Shown: positions 42,931 through 57,279, counted from the first letter of the stretch. The stretch is 64,000 nt of DNA from Paralichthys olivaceus (GCF_024713975.1 NC_091102.1:25951001-26015000); one strand, 5' to 3'. Translations and numbers: made by a program. Notes: generated from the letters alone by a model not told the origin.

Positions 42931-44205
42931 CCTGTTAAATCCAGAATAGAATTTAAAATTATCCTCCTCACATACAAAGCTCTTCATGGGCAAGCACCAT
43001 CATATCTCAAAGAGCTCATAGTACCCTACTACCCCTCCAGAACACTACGCTCTCAGAATGCTGGGTTCCTTGTGGTTCCCATAGTCTCCAAAAGTAGATT
43101 GGGAGCCAGAGCTTTCAGTTATCAAGCTCCTCTTCTGTGGAACAAACTACCATTTTGGGTTCGGAAGGCAGACATGGTCAACACTTTTAAGAGTAGACTT
43201 TAGACTTTCCTCTTTGATAGAGCTTATAGTTAGGGCTGGCTCAGGTAATCCCTTAGTTATGCTGCTATAGGATTAGACTGCTGACCCCCCCCTCTCTCTA
43301 TTATCATCCCCATCTCTAAACATACATGTCTCATTAATGCATGTTACTAACTAAACTTCTTCCCTGGAGTTTCTGTGCTCTCTCGTCCAGGAGGTTCTCA
43401 TGGATCATGGCTGCTCCCTGTAATGGATTGTGGTTGCCACTACTGCCATGGCCCTGCCTAACATCCACTCTTGTTATTACTATTAGTCATTGTGGCGGCG
43501 GGATGTGGTTAGGGTGCCAACTGCTGGACAACAGGGAGGAGTGGCTCAGCCAGTGATCGGACATCTGTGCAGAATCAGGTAATCAGGCAATCAATAAGAG
43601 CACGCTGGTAACCTGGTTCTGTTCTCTTGCAGTAGGCTGAGTTCCTGAGACCGGAGCAGCTGGCGGACGTGTGTGGATGTGTGTGTGGGTTGAGAGACCC
43701 TTGTATATATATATGTGTGTGGTTGCCAGGCGAGGCGACCAGAATAAAGACTGTTGCCAAAACGCCATTCTCTCCTCACGTGTGTATCCGGAGTGGGCCG
43801 ACCCACAGTCATGATTCCATGACATAAATATTAACTTGTTTATTATTGTAGCATTGTTACATATTACCACCACTGCTAACCATTGCTACTGTAATCATTG
43901 TCTTTCATTGTAATTGTACATTATGTTTCTGTTGCTTTGTTCTGTACATGTGACATCCATTGCACGTCTGTCCGTCCTGGGAGAGGGATCCCTCCTCTGT
44001 GGCTCTTCCTCAGGTTTCTTCTACCTTCTTTTCCCTGTTAAAAGGGATTTTTTTGTGTGGGCAAGTTTTTCCTCACTCGAACCGAGGGGCTAAGGACAGA
44101 GGGTGTCACTACCTGTACAGATTGTAAAGCCCTCTGAGGCAAAATGTGTTTTGTGAATTTGGGCTATACAAATAAAATTTGATTTGATTTGATTTGATTT
44201 GTCTA
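42931..44205 (+). pseudogene. L2-like LINE 3' fragment with solo LTR inside
   Basis: The plus strand reads RIEFKIILLTYKALHGQAPS, then YLKELIVPYYPSRTLRSQNA and YQAPLLWNKLPFWVRKADMV, the L2 RT C-terminal end, followed by a 3' UTR and a tail of (TTTGA)n-like units (44175-44202). It is the same family as 48789-51505. The LTR at 43491-43807 splits its 3' UTR. Confidence 0.75.
43491..43807. mobile_element. Solo LTR (317 bp) with 5-bp TSD
   Basis: It starts TGTGGCGGCGGG and ends CCGACCCACA (TG...CA), flanked by GTCAT at 43486-43490 and 43808-43812. It contains a TATATATATA stretch (about 43706) and AATAAA (43742-43747) as expected for promoter and polyadenylation signal. No internal region remains. 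The superfamily is not determined; gypsy is plausible. Confidence 0.85.
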
Positions 44206-44209
44206 GAAT

Positions 44210-45160
44210 CAATGTACCGATTCAACAAACAATTGTCTGTCTATCAAAAATTGCCACCAGATCATTTTGATAATTTGATTCGGTTTTATTTCATCATATC
44301 AGACTGTTTCATCACAGTTTACAAATATTTTCAATAAAAGACTTTCTGATTTTCATTAAAAATTCAGATTTACTAATTCAGCCCCTTAACCACATAATTG
44401 TGCAGGCCCAGTGCAGATTTGTTTATTGTTGTGCACAAATCTATATTGAAAATTTGGATCCAGATTGACATGTCAACAATCTGACAAGAGTACGGATTCA
44501 TTTTTGAAACATCTGGATCTTTGGTCAGAGCCACAAGTTCTTGAGCCCAAACCTGCAAAGGCACAACTTGTTGTGGATAAATACATTTGGAGTAAACCCC
44601 AAACATTTTTGATGTTATTCTGCTTTTAAACAAGAACATGTAGATTATTGAGAAATTTGTTGATGTAGCCTGCCTTTACTTAATCCTGCTAAATTAAAAG
44701 TTGGTTGTTAAAAAAGACATGCAGTTGTAGAAAAAAGGACATTTCAACTCTAGAATGAAATGAATGAGTAGCTGCATTGCTCACTTTGCTGAAAATTGGT
44801 AGTGCAATTTAAGATCTTAGTTTGCAGCAAGCAGAGGCAGGACATAATGTCTTATATCTGCTGCTGAGATCACATGTTTCAGTTAAAATCACATGGACAC
44901 CAGTGTTCACCCTTATCACCACAAAATCTACATCTAACATCGTCTTTGGTGTCTTCTATGTGTGTGGCTCCATTCACTCTGTCGCATGTTAGAAACTAAA
45001 TTGAATGGATTCTTCCCTAACCCATACTGCATCCTTCCACCATGTTTTGTGGGGATCCATTTAGTTGATTAAGTGTAAGTTTGCTTACAAATAAACAAAC
45101 ATACTACTCACCGTACAAACAAATCGACAGGGGTTAAATCATTACCTCCTTGGTGGAGGT
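44210..45160. other. Intergenic, no recognised feature
   Basis: AT-rich. No coding domain or repeat recognised. Confidence 0.5.
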
Positions 45161-45162
45161 GT

Positions 45163-45300
45163 AAAATTTTTTTTTCGTTCAAAAGGATTTTTTTGGGTAG
45201 TTTATCCTCACTCTAATTGAGGGATAATGGCAGATGTTGTCACACCTTGTCAAGTCCTATGAGGCAATTTGTGAATATGGGCTAAACAAATCAAGGACAT
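45163..45300 (+). repeat. L2-like LINE 3' UTR fragment
   Basis: The sequence 'tttatcctcactctaattgaggg' followed by 'ctatgaggcaatttgtgaatatgggcta' parallels the 3' UTR of the LINE ending at 44202. Confidence 0.6.
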
Positions 45301-45654
45301 ATAGTAGAAATCATTAAAAACTTGTCATGCATAGGTGTGGTTAGAAGGAATCTAACATTATCTTCCCTGAATTCACTATATGTGGCATTGAGAGGTTTGG
45401 GGTGGAGGGCATTGGGGCTCCAGTTTTATCTGCTTTCATATTTGTCTCTGCTGTTCTCATCATCAAAAAGACCCAGCAGCAGTGGAGCAGAAAAGAACCC
45501 TGTGCTTTGAAAAGGCACAGAGGTCTTGCTGAGAAGAAGCAGAACAGGATGTGACTAGTGAGCTATTATCGCATCAGTGAAAGGTCCAGGAAAAGGTAGA
45601 TGGAAAGATAGCCACAATAGGACAACCTCAGCAGGATAAAAGACACACATGCAC

Positions 45655-45685
45655 TTACACACACTCACACACACACACACACACT
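45655..45685. repeat. (CA)n-rich tract
   Basis: CA dinucleotides with small interruptions. Confidence 0.85.
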
Positions 45686-45697
45686 CCTGGACAGTTA

Positions 45698-45805
45698 ACA
45701 ATACACTGCCAGTAAATTGTCCAATCGCTCAACACATCTGCTAACTGAATTGAGGGCTCCTGCATGGTAAATTTAATTCACACATAAGTAATAAAGCTGT
45801 TTCAG
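45698..45805 (-). repeat. Unnamed dispersed repeat, inverted copy of 41443-41556
   Basis: The reverse complement matches 41443-41556 over most of its length with a few small differences. Confidence 0.75.
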
Positions 45806-46019
45806 TTTTACACCTGTACCTGTTTATTATAGGTTTATTACATTTACTTTTGGATCGTGGTTTGTGATGTGCTTTGTAATCTTGACAGCAGCTGATCATG
45901 AATTGTGATTCTTTTGTATGTATACTTTAAATATTGTTACACCTCTCCATTTAATAAATGTTAATATTGTTATTTTGTTGATGACATCTATACACTACTA
46001 AAATGTTTTCCCCTGCTTA

Positions 46020-46115
46020 AAACCATATTTTGGACGTTTTTTCCTCTCTGATATGTCGCACCGATGAGGCAAATTGTGATATGTGAATGTGGCTATACAA
46101 ATAAAATTACATTGA
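46020..46115 (+). repeat. L2-like LINE 3' UTR fragment
   Basis: 'gatgaggcaaattgtgatatgtgaatgtggctatacaaataaaatta' matches the end of the L2-like family. Confidence 0.65.
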
Positions 46116-48780
46116 TTAAGTGTTCATGAGAGTAATGAATGAAAAAATAAGTTTTTTGTCTTTTAATGTTTTGGCATACAGCATACATTTTCTCTATTTC
46201 CTGATTTAGGAGGTGTACATGTCCTGGAGAGTGGACAGGTGGGGACCAGTGTCTTTTCTGTATATTCGGTCCACTATTAGGATGGATGACATCATAAGTC
46301 AATTTATGTCAACATACTTTTCAAATCAAACTGAGGGCGCCTATATTGAGCGAAAAGGTTTACACATAAGTCACAGTGAAAAGTCTACTCATGTATCTTC
46401 TAAATCTGGGGCCAAAATTCTAACCCATGCTGGGTCCCAGTGATCATTTTGTCATGAAATGAGGTAGCACAAGCAGCTGTAGTTTAATTATATGCCTGTG
46501 CTTTCCTGCTGGTCTAAAGCAAGGCTCTCTGAAAACTCTATCACTCACCTACACACAACATTAGCATTTAGAGAGGTTGGGATCATCCTGGGATCCACAC
46601 TAACAAAAACACTTGAAATCCATTAGAGGTCTTAAGAGTCCTACAGTGACACACAAAAGCCAAAACAGGAAAAACAGCAGAAATTTCAGATTAAAATTCT
46701 ATTTCTGTGGGATGATAATCATCTGACACAGGTATTTCCTTGTTCAGAGTTACAAGGAGGTCAGATCAGGACTGCTTATTGTATGAGTTCTTCTGTCCTC
46801 TCCTTTATCTTATATAGTATCTTTATTCCATCTCTGTAATATGGAAATGACGATATACAAGAGCAAGACATTGTGCCAGTATCCAATTCCTGAAGATTTT
46901 CTCATTACAACAAAAATGTACTGTGTATGTTATAGGAACTACATACTCCTTTTCTCAATCTTCCAATTGATTTTTTCTTCATCTCACCCTCTTCTTGTTC
47001 CCTCATCCATCTCCTCAACATGTATGCATTCCTTTGCATTTCCTCCTTTCTTATGGGAGGGTTATAAAGTTGTGTGCCTGACATCAAAGCTGGCAAATTG
47101 CTGTTGTGGACACCTAAGGCATATGTTTCAACTTGACTTGAGTGTCAGGACTTGCAAACAAATGTACTGTATTGTACACGTTGTCATATCTTGCTATATT
47201 TATACAAGTGCAGTGCCCATTTAAAACCTGCCTGTTTGTAATTGACTGTTTGCTTGGCTTGTGATGAAAATGATAAAACTGAAACAACATGCAGTGAAAC
47301 TATTTGAAGCTAGTGGAAGATTCAGAAGGTCCTATAGAGGTTTTAAGAACTGTTACTGACTTTTACACTTCATCATAACGGGGCATTTATTTTATTATTT
47401 CTCATGTGGATAAAATTTTCATCAGGGTATAAAACTTGAAATTTGTAGGTAACACACAGACGTGACACACTACTCTAGTTATTCATTTTGTCCATTAAAG
47501 CCTTGGGTAGAAGATGGACTCAAGACCTTGAAAGGATTAGAGCACTACAGCCCTGTGTCAAGTGTTATCACGGTTAGTTAGTTCATAGTTAGTTAGTAGT
47601 TAGCTCTTGCAGGCCCTCTGACAACTGGCTGTAAGAAAGCTTTAGCAGACCTTTACTGATGTCACCAAGACCAGTATGCCCTGATCTTTTTGAGGATACT
47701 CTTTCTCATGGATGGACACATTTGTGTTTAAAGGCATCGAGACAGGTCAATAGTTTACTGTGTACAACTCCTATTCATCGGTCACTATCACCCAATTCAA
47801 TCCTCCACAGTGGTCTGTATTACTTTTTATTGAGTTTTAAACAGTAAACAGCTCAACACATGGTACCATGACCCCAGATAGCCATACAGCCTGTCTGACA
47901 GTGGTCTGTATTGGCAGCAGTAAGACAAGACTGGCAAACCAGAGCAGGAATATTAGGTTACGGACATAAGCGCAAGACTAACTTAATTCCTCCAGGCATC
48001 CAGCATATCCTCTTTTACTTTATCAAATATGCCAATATCACATATGCCCCAAGATGATGCTTCACATTATAAGTAAGAAAAAGGAGAAAGGTCTGAACCA
48101 GGTCTGTGACCTAAACATATGGCCAAACTTAATATTAAAGCTTTTTGATGACTTGTGTATTATTACATTTTCTTTCAAATTGTGTATCATGTGAGGTATA
48201 GTGGAGTGCCATCGGGGTCTCATAACAACAGCCAGTCAGAAACCATTCACTTTTCAGCATGTTTTATTTGATAACACTAACCAAACATTTAAACAAAACA
48301 TAAATTGACCAACACATAACCTGAGCTCGCCTCAGCTCTGTCTCTGTGTTCTTCTCTTGTATTTCTCATCTTGTGGCAGCTCTCCTGCAGCCTTTTAATC
48401 CAGGGAGAGTTATTGGCCAACTATACTCAGCTGTGCCAATTTGCTCTCCCTGGTTTAGCTGGAGGTGCTCTGACGACCTACCTCCACAGTGGGTCATGTG
48501 GCTAAAGACTTAACATTGTCCATCATGCCTGGATCGCATCAAGAGGCTTACTAAGTGCTTGACTAAACATTAGAATCTGCAAGAGTAATTGTTAAAAGTA
48601 ATATAAAATTTGCTATAGGAATCAGCTTTTTAATGCACAGTACTTAAATATGTACACTTAAATCACACAGCAGATCTTGATGAACACATTTTTCAAGCTG
48701 AAAATCTTGACTGATACATTATACATTGTATGTTTTGTGGAAAGCAAAATCGTCAAAACCAAACCAAAAAACAAAGTAAA
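46116..48780. other. Intergenic, no recognised gene
   Basis: Short frames only. No domain or repeat recognised. Confidence 0.5.
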
Positions 48781-48788
48781 GAATTTCA

Positions 48789-51505
48789 ATTAAATTCAAT
48801 TTTATTTTATTTGTATAGAGATATCTGTAATGAGAGAGAGAAAGAGAGAGAGGGACTATGAGAGAAAAAAGAAACATAGTTATTGACATGTATTAAAATA
48901 AATAAATGAATGTGGGGGGGCAGAGAGACAGAGAGAAGTGGAAAAGTGCTCAGTGCATGATGGGAGTTCCCCCAGCAGTCAAGACCTATAGCAGCATAAC
49001 TAAGGGATGGTTCAGGACTCACCTGATCCAGAACTAACTATAGGCTTTATCAAAAAGGAACGTTTTAATTTTAACTTTAAATGCAGAGATGGTGTCTGCC
49101 TCCAGAACCCAGAGTGGGAGCTGGTTCCACAGGAGAGGAGCCTGGTAGCTGAATGCTCTACCTCCTCTTCTACTCTTACAGACTCTTAGAACCACAAGAG
49201 AGCCTGTGTTTTGGGAACGAAGTGATCTATTTGGATAATATGGTGTTATGAGGTCTTTGATATATGAAGGGGCTTGATTGTTAAGGGCTTTAAATATGAG
49301 GAGCAGGATCTTGAATTCTATTCTGAATTTTACAGGGAGCCACTGTAGAGAAGCTAAGACAGGAGTAATATGATCTCTCCTTCTAGTTCCTGTCAGCACT
49401 CGTGCTGCGGCATTTTGGACTTTTTACAGTCTTCCTGGGACATCCTGATAATAAAGAGTTACAGTAATCTAGTCTAGAGGTAACAAATGCGTGGACTCGT
49501 TTCTCAGCATCCTTCTGAGTCAAGATGTTTCTAATTTTCTTAATATTGCGCAGGTGGAAGAAAGCTGTCTGAGAGACTTGTTTTATATGTTGGTCAAATG
49601 ACACGTCCTGGTTAAACATAATTCCAAGGTTCCTCGAAAGTGGAGCTGGAGGCCAGACTTACACCATCCCAGGTAACTATCTGTTCAGACAGTGTTTATC
49701 TGAGATGTTTAGGGCCAATTACAACAACCTCAGTTTTGTCTGAATTTAGAAGTAAGAAGTTTTGGGTCATCCAGGCAGTGATGTTCTTGAGACATTCCTG
49801 AAGTTATTAGATTCATCATGTTTCATAGGAATGTACAGCTGGGTGTCGTCTGCGTAACAATGGAAGTGTATGTGGTGCTTTCTCATGATGTTGCCTAAGG
49901 GGAGCATATATAGGCCAAAGAGTATTGGTCCAAGGATAGAACCTTGTGGAACTCCATGACTAAGTTGCATGTGCATAGAGGGGTCATTGTTAACGTTAAC
50001 AAATTGAAATCTATCTGACAAATATGATTTAAACCAGTGTTGTGCCATTCCTTTAATCCCCACATGTTGTTATAGTCTCTGTAACAAGATCTTATGATCT
50101 ATGGTGTCAAATGCTGCACAAAGATCCAACAGGACGAGTACAGAGACAAGCCCATCATCTGATGCCATGAAGGGTCATTAGTGACTTTCAATAGTGCTGT
50201 TTCTGTGCTGTGATGGATTCTAAATCCTGACTATAAGTTTTCCAACAAACCATTACTGTCTATGTTATTACACAGCTGGTTAGCAACAGCTTCTTCTAGG
50301 ATTTTTGAAATGAAGGGCAGGTTTGATATGGGTCAATAATTAGCTAAAACAATGGATCTGGATCCTGGATCTAGAAATATTAATCTGATTTAATATTGAA
50401 CTGTCAATAAAGAACAAAAACATCCTTAAAAAGTCTAGTTGGGATATGGTCCAAATATAAATATGGTGGTACAGGTGGTTCTGGTCTCTGTCCTAGATAA
50501 TGTATCTGTGCTATTCATAGGGAGGAGGTGGTGAATTTTTATTTTTAAAGAAGTTCATGAAATCATTGTCATATGTCAAGGGTTGTTTTTAATGAGGCTG
50601 CTGTACTATTAACAAAGATATCAACTAGTGTGGGAGTCAAGTTCTGATAACTTTCCTGTATTGTACTGACACATGGCTGTGTGTTTATTTAATTATCACT
50701 TTAATCATCATTATTATTTTTAAAATTCATTAAATTAAACACATTTTCGAGACAGTTTATCCTGCCTGCTGCCCTTGAATATCATCGTCCAATCAGCTGC
50801 AGCATCATGCCCTGTTTGGTTTCAATATGGCTGAAAACACTCGCTCTCATAGACTTCCAATGTAAAACCATTTTTTTCAAACTGCAAACACTGCAACGTA
50901 ACCTCTATGACTTAATGTGCTTACTTCATTTGTAAGCTGTTGCACTTGCATTACCTATCATGTCATCATCATATCATCTCGCCACTTGAGAAGAGCAGTA
51001 TCGTGCAAGAATAGCGTTTTTTACATTTACATATGATGATTGTGAACATTCCTTTTTTAAATCATCATCATATCAGGCCATCATGTGAAATATCAGGAGT
51101 GAGACAAAATGTGTGTGTGTGCTCCCAGACTTTGTTGAAGAACAGGAAACAGATAATTTCTCTCTGGTCACATCTACTCAATGATTAATATGAGTGGGGG
51201 CATCACTTCATTTAAACCTACATATTCATCTTTTCACAGCCAGTTAGACACAGTAAATTGAACAGATTGTCAGTAATCCAATCATTAATGAGAATGGATT
51301 TTGGATTGAGTGACCTGATATTTAATAAACCTAATTTTATCCTACAAGTTTTTGGCACAGATATAGTGGTTGTATTAACTTTTATTAGGTTTGAATGTAT
51401 TACTCCTCTCCTGTTTACTTTTGATTTCATTAATTTAGGTGGCAAGGGGTGTCTGCCCTCATAATAAATAAGGAAGTTTATAATAAGAGGGGGGGTCAAA
51501 TCCAA
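48789..51505 (-). pseudogene. L2-like LINE, nearly full span EN to 3' end
   Basis: The reverse strand gives, in order, LGLLNIRSLNPKSILINDWI (EN start, 51.3 kb), RT pieces, MGIKGMAQHWFKSYLSDRFQ then GVPQGSILGPILFGLYMLPL and CYADDTQLYIPM (catalytic YADD, 49.9 kb), [20 protein letters not shown] and [17 protein letters not shown] (49.5 kb), and [20 protein letters not shown] with GGRAFSYQAPLLWNQLPLWV (49.2 kb). It ends in CTATACAAATAAAAT at about 48800. Several stops and shifts make it inactive. Same family as 11384-14343. Confidence 0.85.
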
Positions 51506-51630
51506 TCCAATTTAACTAAATGGTTACCACTTTGTAAAAACACAACAGAAACAAACTAAATGCCTCCATACTGCTCCTGTGGTGTCATCCAACTGTCTGT
51601 AAGCCCTGACATTCAAATTCGACTCGAACT
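51497..51630. repeat. Dispersed MITE fragment (family of 41088-41369)
   Basis: 'caaatccaatccaattta', 'tgcctccatactgctcctgtggtgtcatcc' and 'gacattcaaattcgac' recur at 41.2 and 58.5 kb. Confidence 0.6.
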
Positions 51631-51639
51631 GCCATTATT

Positions 51640-54600
51640 TACATCTTAGGAATAGGTGCAGATGATCACAAGGTCAGGAAACAGGACAAAGAAAATGAAG
51701 CTGAGAAACACAAGGAGCATCATTTCAAAATAAGCAGGAGGACCAGGAATAAGCATCACAGCTGACTTCTGACGAGGCACAGGCATAGACTTCCTATCCA
51801 AGAAAGGCTAGACCTGCTGTCACTCTCTATGTTACATGTAGGTGTACTATTAGATAGTTAAGCCTAAATCATAAATCACATGTCCGTACATCTTGCTACT
51901 GATGTTACACAGAAAAGAATGCTGATGTACAAATGATATGTGCAGGGTTGGTCAAAAATTCCATCACACCTTAGACACCAGTCCATTCTTCTGCTATCAC
52001 CTCAGTGTCCTACAGAAACACCTGGGATTACCTGGTGTCATCTCGTTGAGGGAGATGCCAATGAAGGAAAATGGAGAAAGCAGCTCCGATCCTCGCTGGG
52101 CACTGGTTGTGTTGAGCCCCACACTTTGGTGCCACTGTGGTAAAGTCCCTTGCCACAGTCTTTGTCATTCAGTCAGTTATCTCTGGGGTTCTAGGGATAG
52201 TGATTAGCCAATCAATCTCCCTGGTACAGCTGGAGCCACCTCCACTCCCTCATATTTAAGCATGGTCAGATTCTTTTTTATGGCATCCTGTCTATTGTAT
52301 GTTATTGCTGGTCTTTTATTCCCTGATCCAGCACCAAAAGAAAACATGCCTGTGCAATATCACCACCATCATGGTCATGATCCACAATATACCATCACGA
52401 TCATGATCTACTGCGCCACTATTGAGTTACCATCCAGACCATGATCCACCATCAAGGTCACAATCTACCATCATGATCCACAATCCATGATGTGGCTCCA
52501 GCAGCGATCCTGGATCTGCAAATGGTAAAGCAAACATTTTTTTATTCAACAAATTGCCATCACACTTCCCTAATTTCTGAATGAGAATGTTTGAATTCTC
52601 CTCTCCTTTAATTATCCCCCTGTGACCCCTCAGGTATCTTGGGTTGCTTTAAAGGGTTCCAACCTGCAGGTTGCAGTAACTTGTTTTTTTTTACCTAGAA
52701 TAAAAAATGATATGTTATCTGCAAGTCAATGATGAGGTCAGAATCTAATGTACATAGTATAAATCCAGATTCATTTGACTGTCAGCACTATAATGCTGTG
52801 GAGAGGAAATTCTTGGCATACACTCACCACTTCCACTAAGCATCAGTCAAATACCCACAGTGTACCTTGGCATTGACTTAGAACAGGTGCATCCTTTTGT
52901 CCACACTGCCCACGAAGTTGTGTAATGTCACAGAGCACTTACTGTCACAAGATAGTTCCAGGACCATGAAGGAGAATTCAGTTTACTCCAGTGATCTACA
53001 GAGAGTGCCTTTGGCTGCTCAGATGGGGTGTTTTACTTGTACTTACAATAGGCCTCATTCACCGATATCTTCTTAAGAATTTTTGCATCTGCGTTCTTAT
53101 ATTGATGAATGTTATGTCTTCTAAGTTGAAAGCACGTGTCTGTTTTTCCAAATTAGCACAGGTAAACGCCCTGCCAATGAGAATGCAGTGCCGTGTGTAC
53201 ACAGAAATCAAAGAAACTGAAGAAAAAGAAGTCTGGAATGATTAAACGAAAATCTAAATCCAACACCGCACCAGACTTCATAAACTAATCCCTGCAGAAC
53301 AAAAATACACTCAGTTTTCAGGATTAATAGGCTACACTTGGACAGAGCATATTAACTAAAAGCTGTGGTTGTAAAACTGTGGAACATGTGACAATATGTA
53401 AACATCAGTGTGTAAGACGTAGAGATAATTATTCTCCTCTTCAACATGTTCATGTGTTTCAATCAATATGTTTATCTTTTGCAGTATAATCTCTGTGTGC
53501 TCTTATCTTAAACATTTCCACGCCTTCAAAAAAAATGACTGAAAATCGTCTGGCTTCTTTAAAGATAAAAATTAATAAAGTATTATGGTAATTTATATCT
53601 GATTATGCAACTGTAGAATAAAGTAAAAACAGAATTACTGATTATTTTAGACCAGCCTTTCAGTTGTCAAGTGTGTGTAAGAGTGCTCTTCAGTGTGCGT
53701 AGATTCTGTTCTTACATAAGAACAAAAAGAAATTGTAGAATGTCAGAATGAATTTTATATACAGTCTATGGTTTTAATGCAACACCCAAAGACCTGGTGA
53801 AGACTCTATGCGGTGCTGTTAGCCAGCTAGACAGCAAATGATGTGTAGACCACTTCTTAATTATAGTTTGCTTATACATAACAGGAGAGGTAACCTCCAT
53901 ACCTGAAGACTTGCCAACATTCATTAAATGTACTCCAGATACTTCTCCAAAATCCAGCTATGGACAGTAGATCCTTCCATAAATATCCCTTAAACTTAGC
54001 ACCAGCAAGCCCAAATCAAAGGCTAGGGATCACACACCAAAACAAACCAGACACAGGTGGTTCAAACAAAGCTCTTGGGAACGAACAGAGGGAGTCCACA
54101 CACATTTTTCATGATTCAACAGGTTTATTCTGCTCAACCAAGTGGACAATCAGTCAATCAGCATGTCTTGTATGTTTGGATGAGGCATGATCCATTCCTC
54201 TAGTATCAGATGTAGCTGCTTACATCAGTGACCACATAATCAGCTATTTCAACAACCATGAGACAGAAACAGGCAGACAGAGAGGTGAAACTGAAATGTA
54301 GTTGGAAAAGTATTTACAACAATTTTCAGGTTTTATAAGTGTAGTGTTTCAAACTGTGCTGCAATCTCTGCTGACAGTGAGAAGTGATGAAAACACTGTT
54401 TTGTATGAATGGTACAGTGCAGGTTCAACTGCCAACCTGTCACTCCCCAGCAATGGAGAGGGTCACATACTACATGATATATCACCAGGATAAAAGTCAA
54501 CTACTATGAGAGAAGAGACAGTGAATCTATTGGATCCAGTCCTGTGGACATCAATTGTAAAGAACAGTAAATGGCCCGGGCCAGATTTTTTTGTCACAAA

Positions 54601-56815
54601 CCATCTCAGCCAGTGAGAAAACTAACCAAGTTGTTAGTTGTTTTGTGTCATATGCACGTCTACTGTAAAAGGCTGCTTTATTAATTTGTTCTTCAAGTAA
54701 AAATCCAGCCGTTCTGTATCCCATACCCAACCTTTGACATGTTGTATTCCATTCTATTTTCCCTTGTTTGATGTATCACCGTGTGTCTGCATCATCACCA
54801 TCAGGTTCACTGACTCTGTGGTAATGCCCTCCATCATGTCTGACACCAGTGACCATCATTACTGGCAGAAATAGTAAATCCCTAGGGGGAGATGCTGCTC
54901 ATTGCCAGGAAGGCCCCTCCACAGGCCAGGGTGGAATGTGTGTTATTACAGAGTAAGGGTGGAGAGTTGACGAGAGAGAACATGAAATAGCTTCCTCTCT
55001 CTATGGTGTACTTTTCACCATCTCTAAGTATTTACTTTTACCTCTGCAAGGAAGGTTTCCTGTCACAAAAATGTGGGATGAATTAAATGAAAGTGTTTTC
55101 TTGCTCTGGGCTATGATTATGTCACTAACTTTCAAATATAACATCATAATATAACAACAAGACTAGTGCAAGTTTTTCAGTACAATGTAAAACTTAACTC
55201 AACTGTCTGCTTGACCTGTGTCAATGCTCCTTGTCATTAGTGAGTCCTCCTCAAAGAGACCCACAAAATACTGTCACTGTTTTATTGTTTGTGTGCTGGA
55301 CGCTGTGTGCAGAGCTTTTTAAAATCATTCTATGGTGCAGAGTGAAGTTTGAAACACTGTGTTCACCCTTTCTGGTTTATCTACAATTATGCATTTGTAC
55401 TAATTTTTTTTCATCAAGTGGAACCAAATCTGAATCATTACTGTTCACGTGTGTGGCTTATATATGTGTTATTGTCAGCTATTTCAGAGGTCTGTAAAGT
55501 AAAGTAAGCTAACAACTTTTTAAAATAAAAGCTTTATATTTCAGCTTGATATAAAGCATTGCAGAAACAAAACAAAAAACCATTGTGCTTTTTTTTGAGG
55601 ACAAATTGCTCAAGTGGAAGTGATTCTATGCTGCCATGACAGAGTTTAGCATCTGCTGCACTTGTGAATGATGTATGTGTCAGTCCAACATGGTGAAACA
55701 ATCAAGAAAATGATCAGGCAGTTATTTTGATCTGCAGTTTTACCCAGTTACTGAGTGCTGCTGTAGTTTAGAGTTTGGAAGAAGACGTGGACTCAGTCCA
55801 CTGACTAAAGAAACTGCCCTGCCCTCACTGACTATTACAGAGCGAATATTGCCTGTTGTATTAATACTGAGTGTATCACGTGTCTGAATCACACCAAATT
55901 TGACACAACACATGTCACGTGTAAGGCTGTTAAGATGAACAGTTTGTGAGATTTGCATTCCACATACAGACAGACAGAAAGACATTTGTGGAATTAGTTC
56001 ATAGATCACAAACTGGACATAGCCAGTTATGTAATTGGCTGTGTGTTTACCAATGTTACTACAGTCCACTCCTTACAATGAGTAATGAGGTCCCACATAA
56101 AAACTAAAGCTAGAACAACTTTGGTTAAATTAGAGATTTCTGTGTTGCTCAAGTCATTTTTAGATGTGGGACAGGTCTGTGGTGCCTCCAGCCTGACACT
56201 TTTCCAGCTTTGCAATTAGTTTGGAGTATGCCATGGTCCACTTTGAGCTTAGAAATGTGATGTGGACAATTGATGCCTCCAGTGCACATACAATGACAAT
56301 CGTACTTAAGGGGGAACTACACCCCCAAATCCAATAAGACGGATGTTCAAATTAAGGTAAAACATATTTACCGCATTTCAAGTGTTTGTTAATTTTGTGT
56401 GGATACATTTTATTTGTTTGTTTTGCAGAGATGTGCCTGAGGACCATAATAAATGTTTGCTATTAGAATTGATTATTGGTATCAAGATCCGATTAGCTCC
56501 CAATGTGGTGTGCAGAAAACCATGAAAACATCATCAGGTTCCTCTGGGTCCTCACTGAGATGAAATATTGTTTAATTTTACTGTCTCTGCCATGTGCCAA
56601 ATTGAAATCATGTTTATTTTGCTTGTTTTTGTCAGTCCTGCTAAAGGAGAGAGTTGTACATTTCACTTATTTCAGTAATTAAATTATATCAAATAAAAGC
56701 TAACAGCTATTTAGAGAAGAAATGAATAAAATTGAAATTATAGGGACATACATGGATTTGAAATTACACAAATATTAATTATAGGTAACTAATGGTTTAT
56801 CTAGAACACAGAGGC
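51640..56815. other. Intergenic, no recognised gene
   Basis: About 5 kb without a convincing domain or splice pattern. Short frames appear random. Some decayed repeat is likely but was not identified. Confidence 0.5.
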
Positions 56816-56817
56816 TG

Positions 56818-57157
56818 AAAGGTTCAGTTTGTAAGATTTAGGTGAAAGGGATCCATTGGCAGATATGTAATATAAAATAATCCTAATGATGTTTTCACTA
56901 ATCATCTAAATTGAACAAATTGTTGTTTCTTTACCCTAGAATGGTCCTTACTATACTTACATTTACATCGGGAGTGGGTCCTGTCTACGGAGCCCACCAT
57001 GTTTTTTACAGTAGCCCAAACTGGATAAACTAAACACCTTTTAACTGAAGCTACCACAGGTTCTCTTTGATGTTTGGAAGGGGTGGTGAGATGAGGGGTA
57101 TTCAGCTGCAGCATGCAACACAACTAGATGTCACTTAATTCTACAAACTGAACCTTT
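56818..57157. mobile_element. 340-bp MITE with GGTTCAGTTTGTA ends
   Basis: The left end AAAGGTTCAGTTTGTAAGAT and the right end TTCTACAAACTGAACCTTT are inverted repeats. There is no coding content, and target duplication was not resolved. It resembles an abundant teleost MITE family. Confidence 0.75.
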
Positions 57158-57279
57158 AATGGGTCTTTCAAACCAAACAGGCTTTTATCTGAAAACTCCA
57201 TACCATACATACCCTAAATATGTTTAAGGTAGAAATCTCAAAGCAGCTGAGAATCCTGCTGTACATCTAGACAGCTTCT

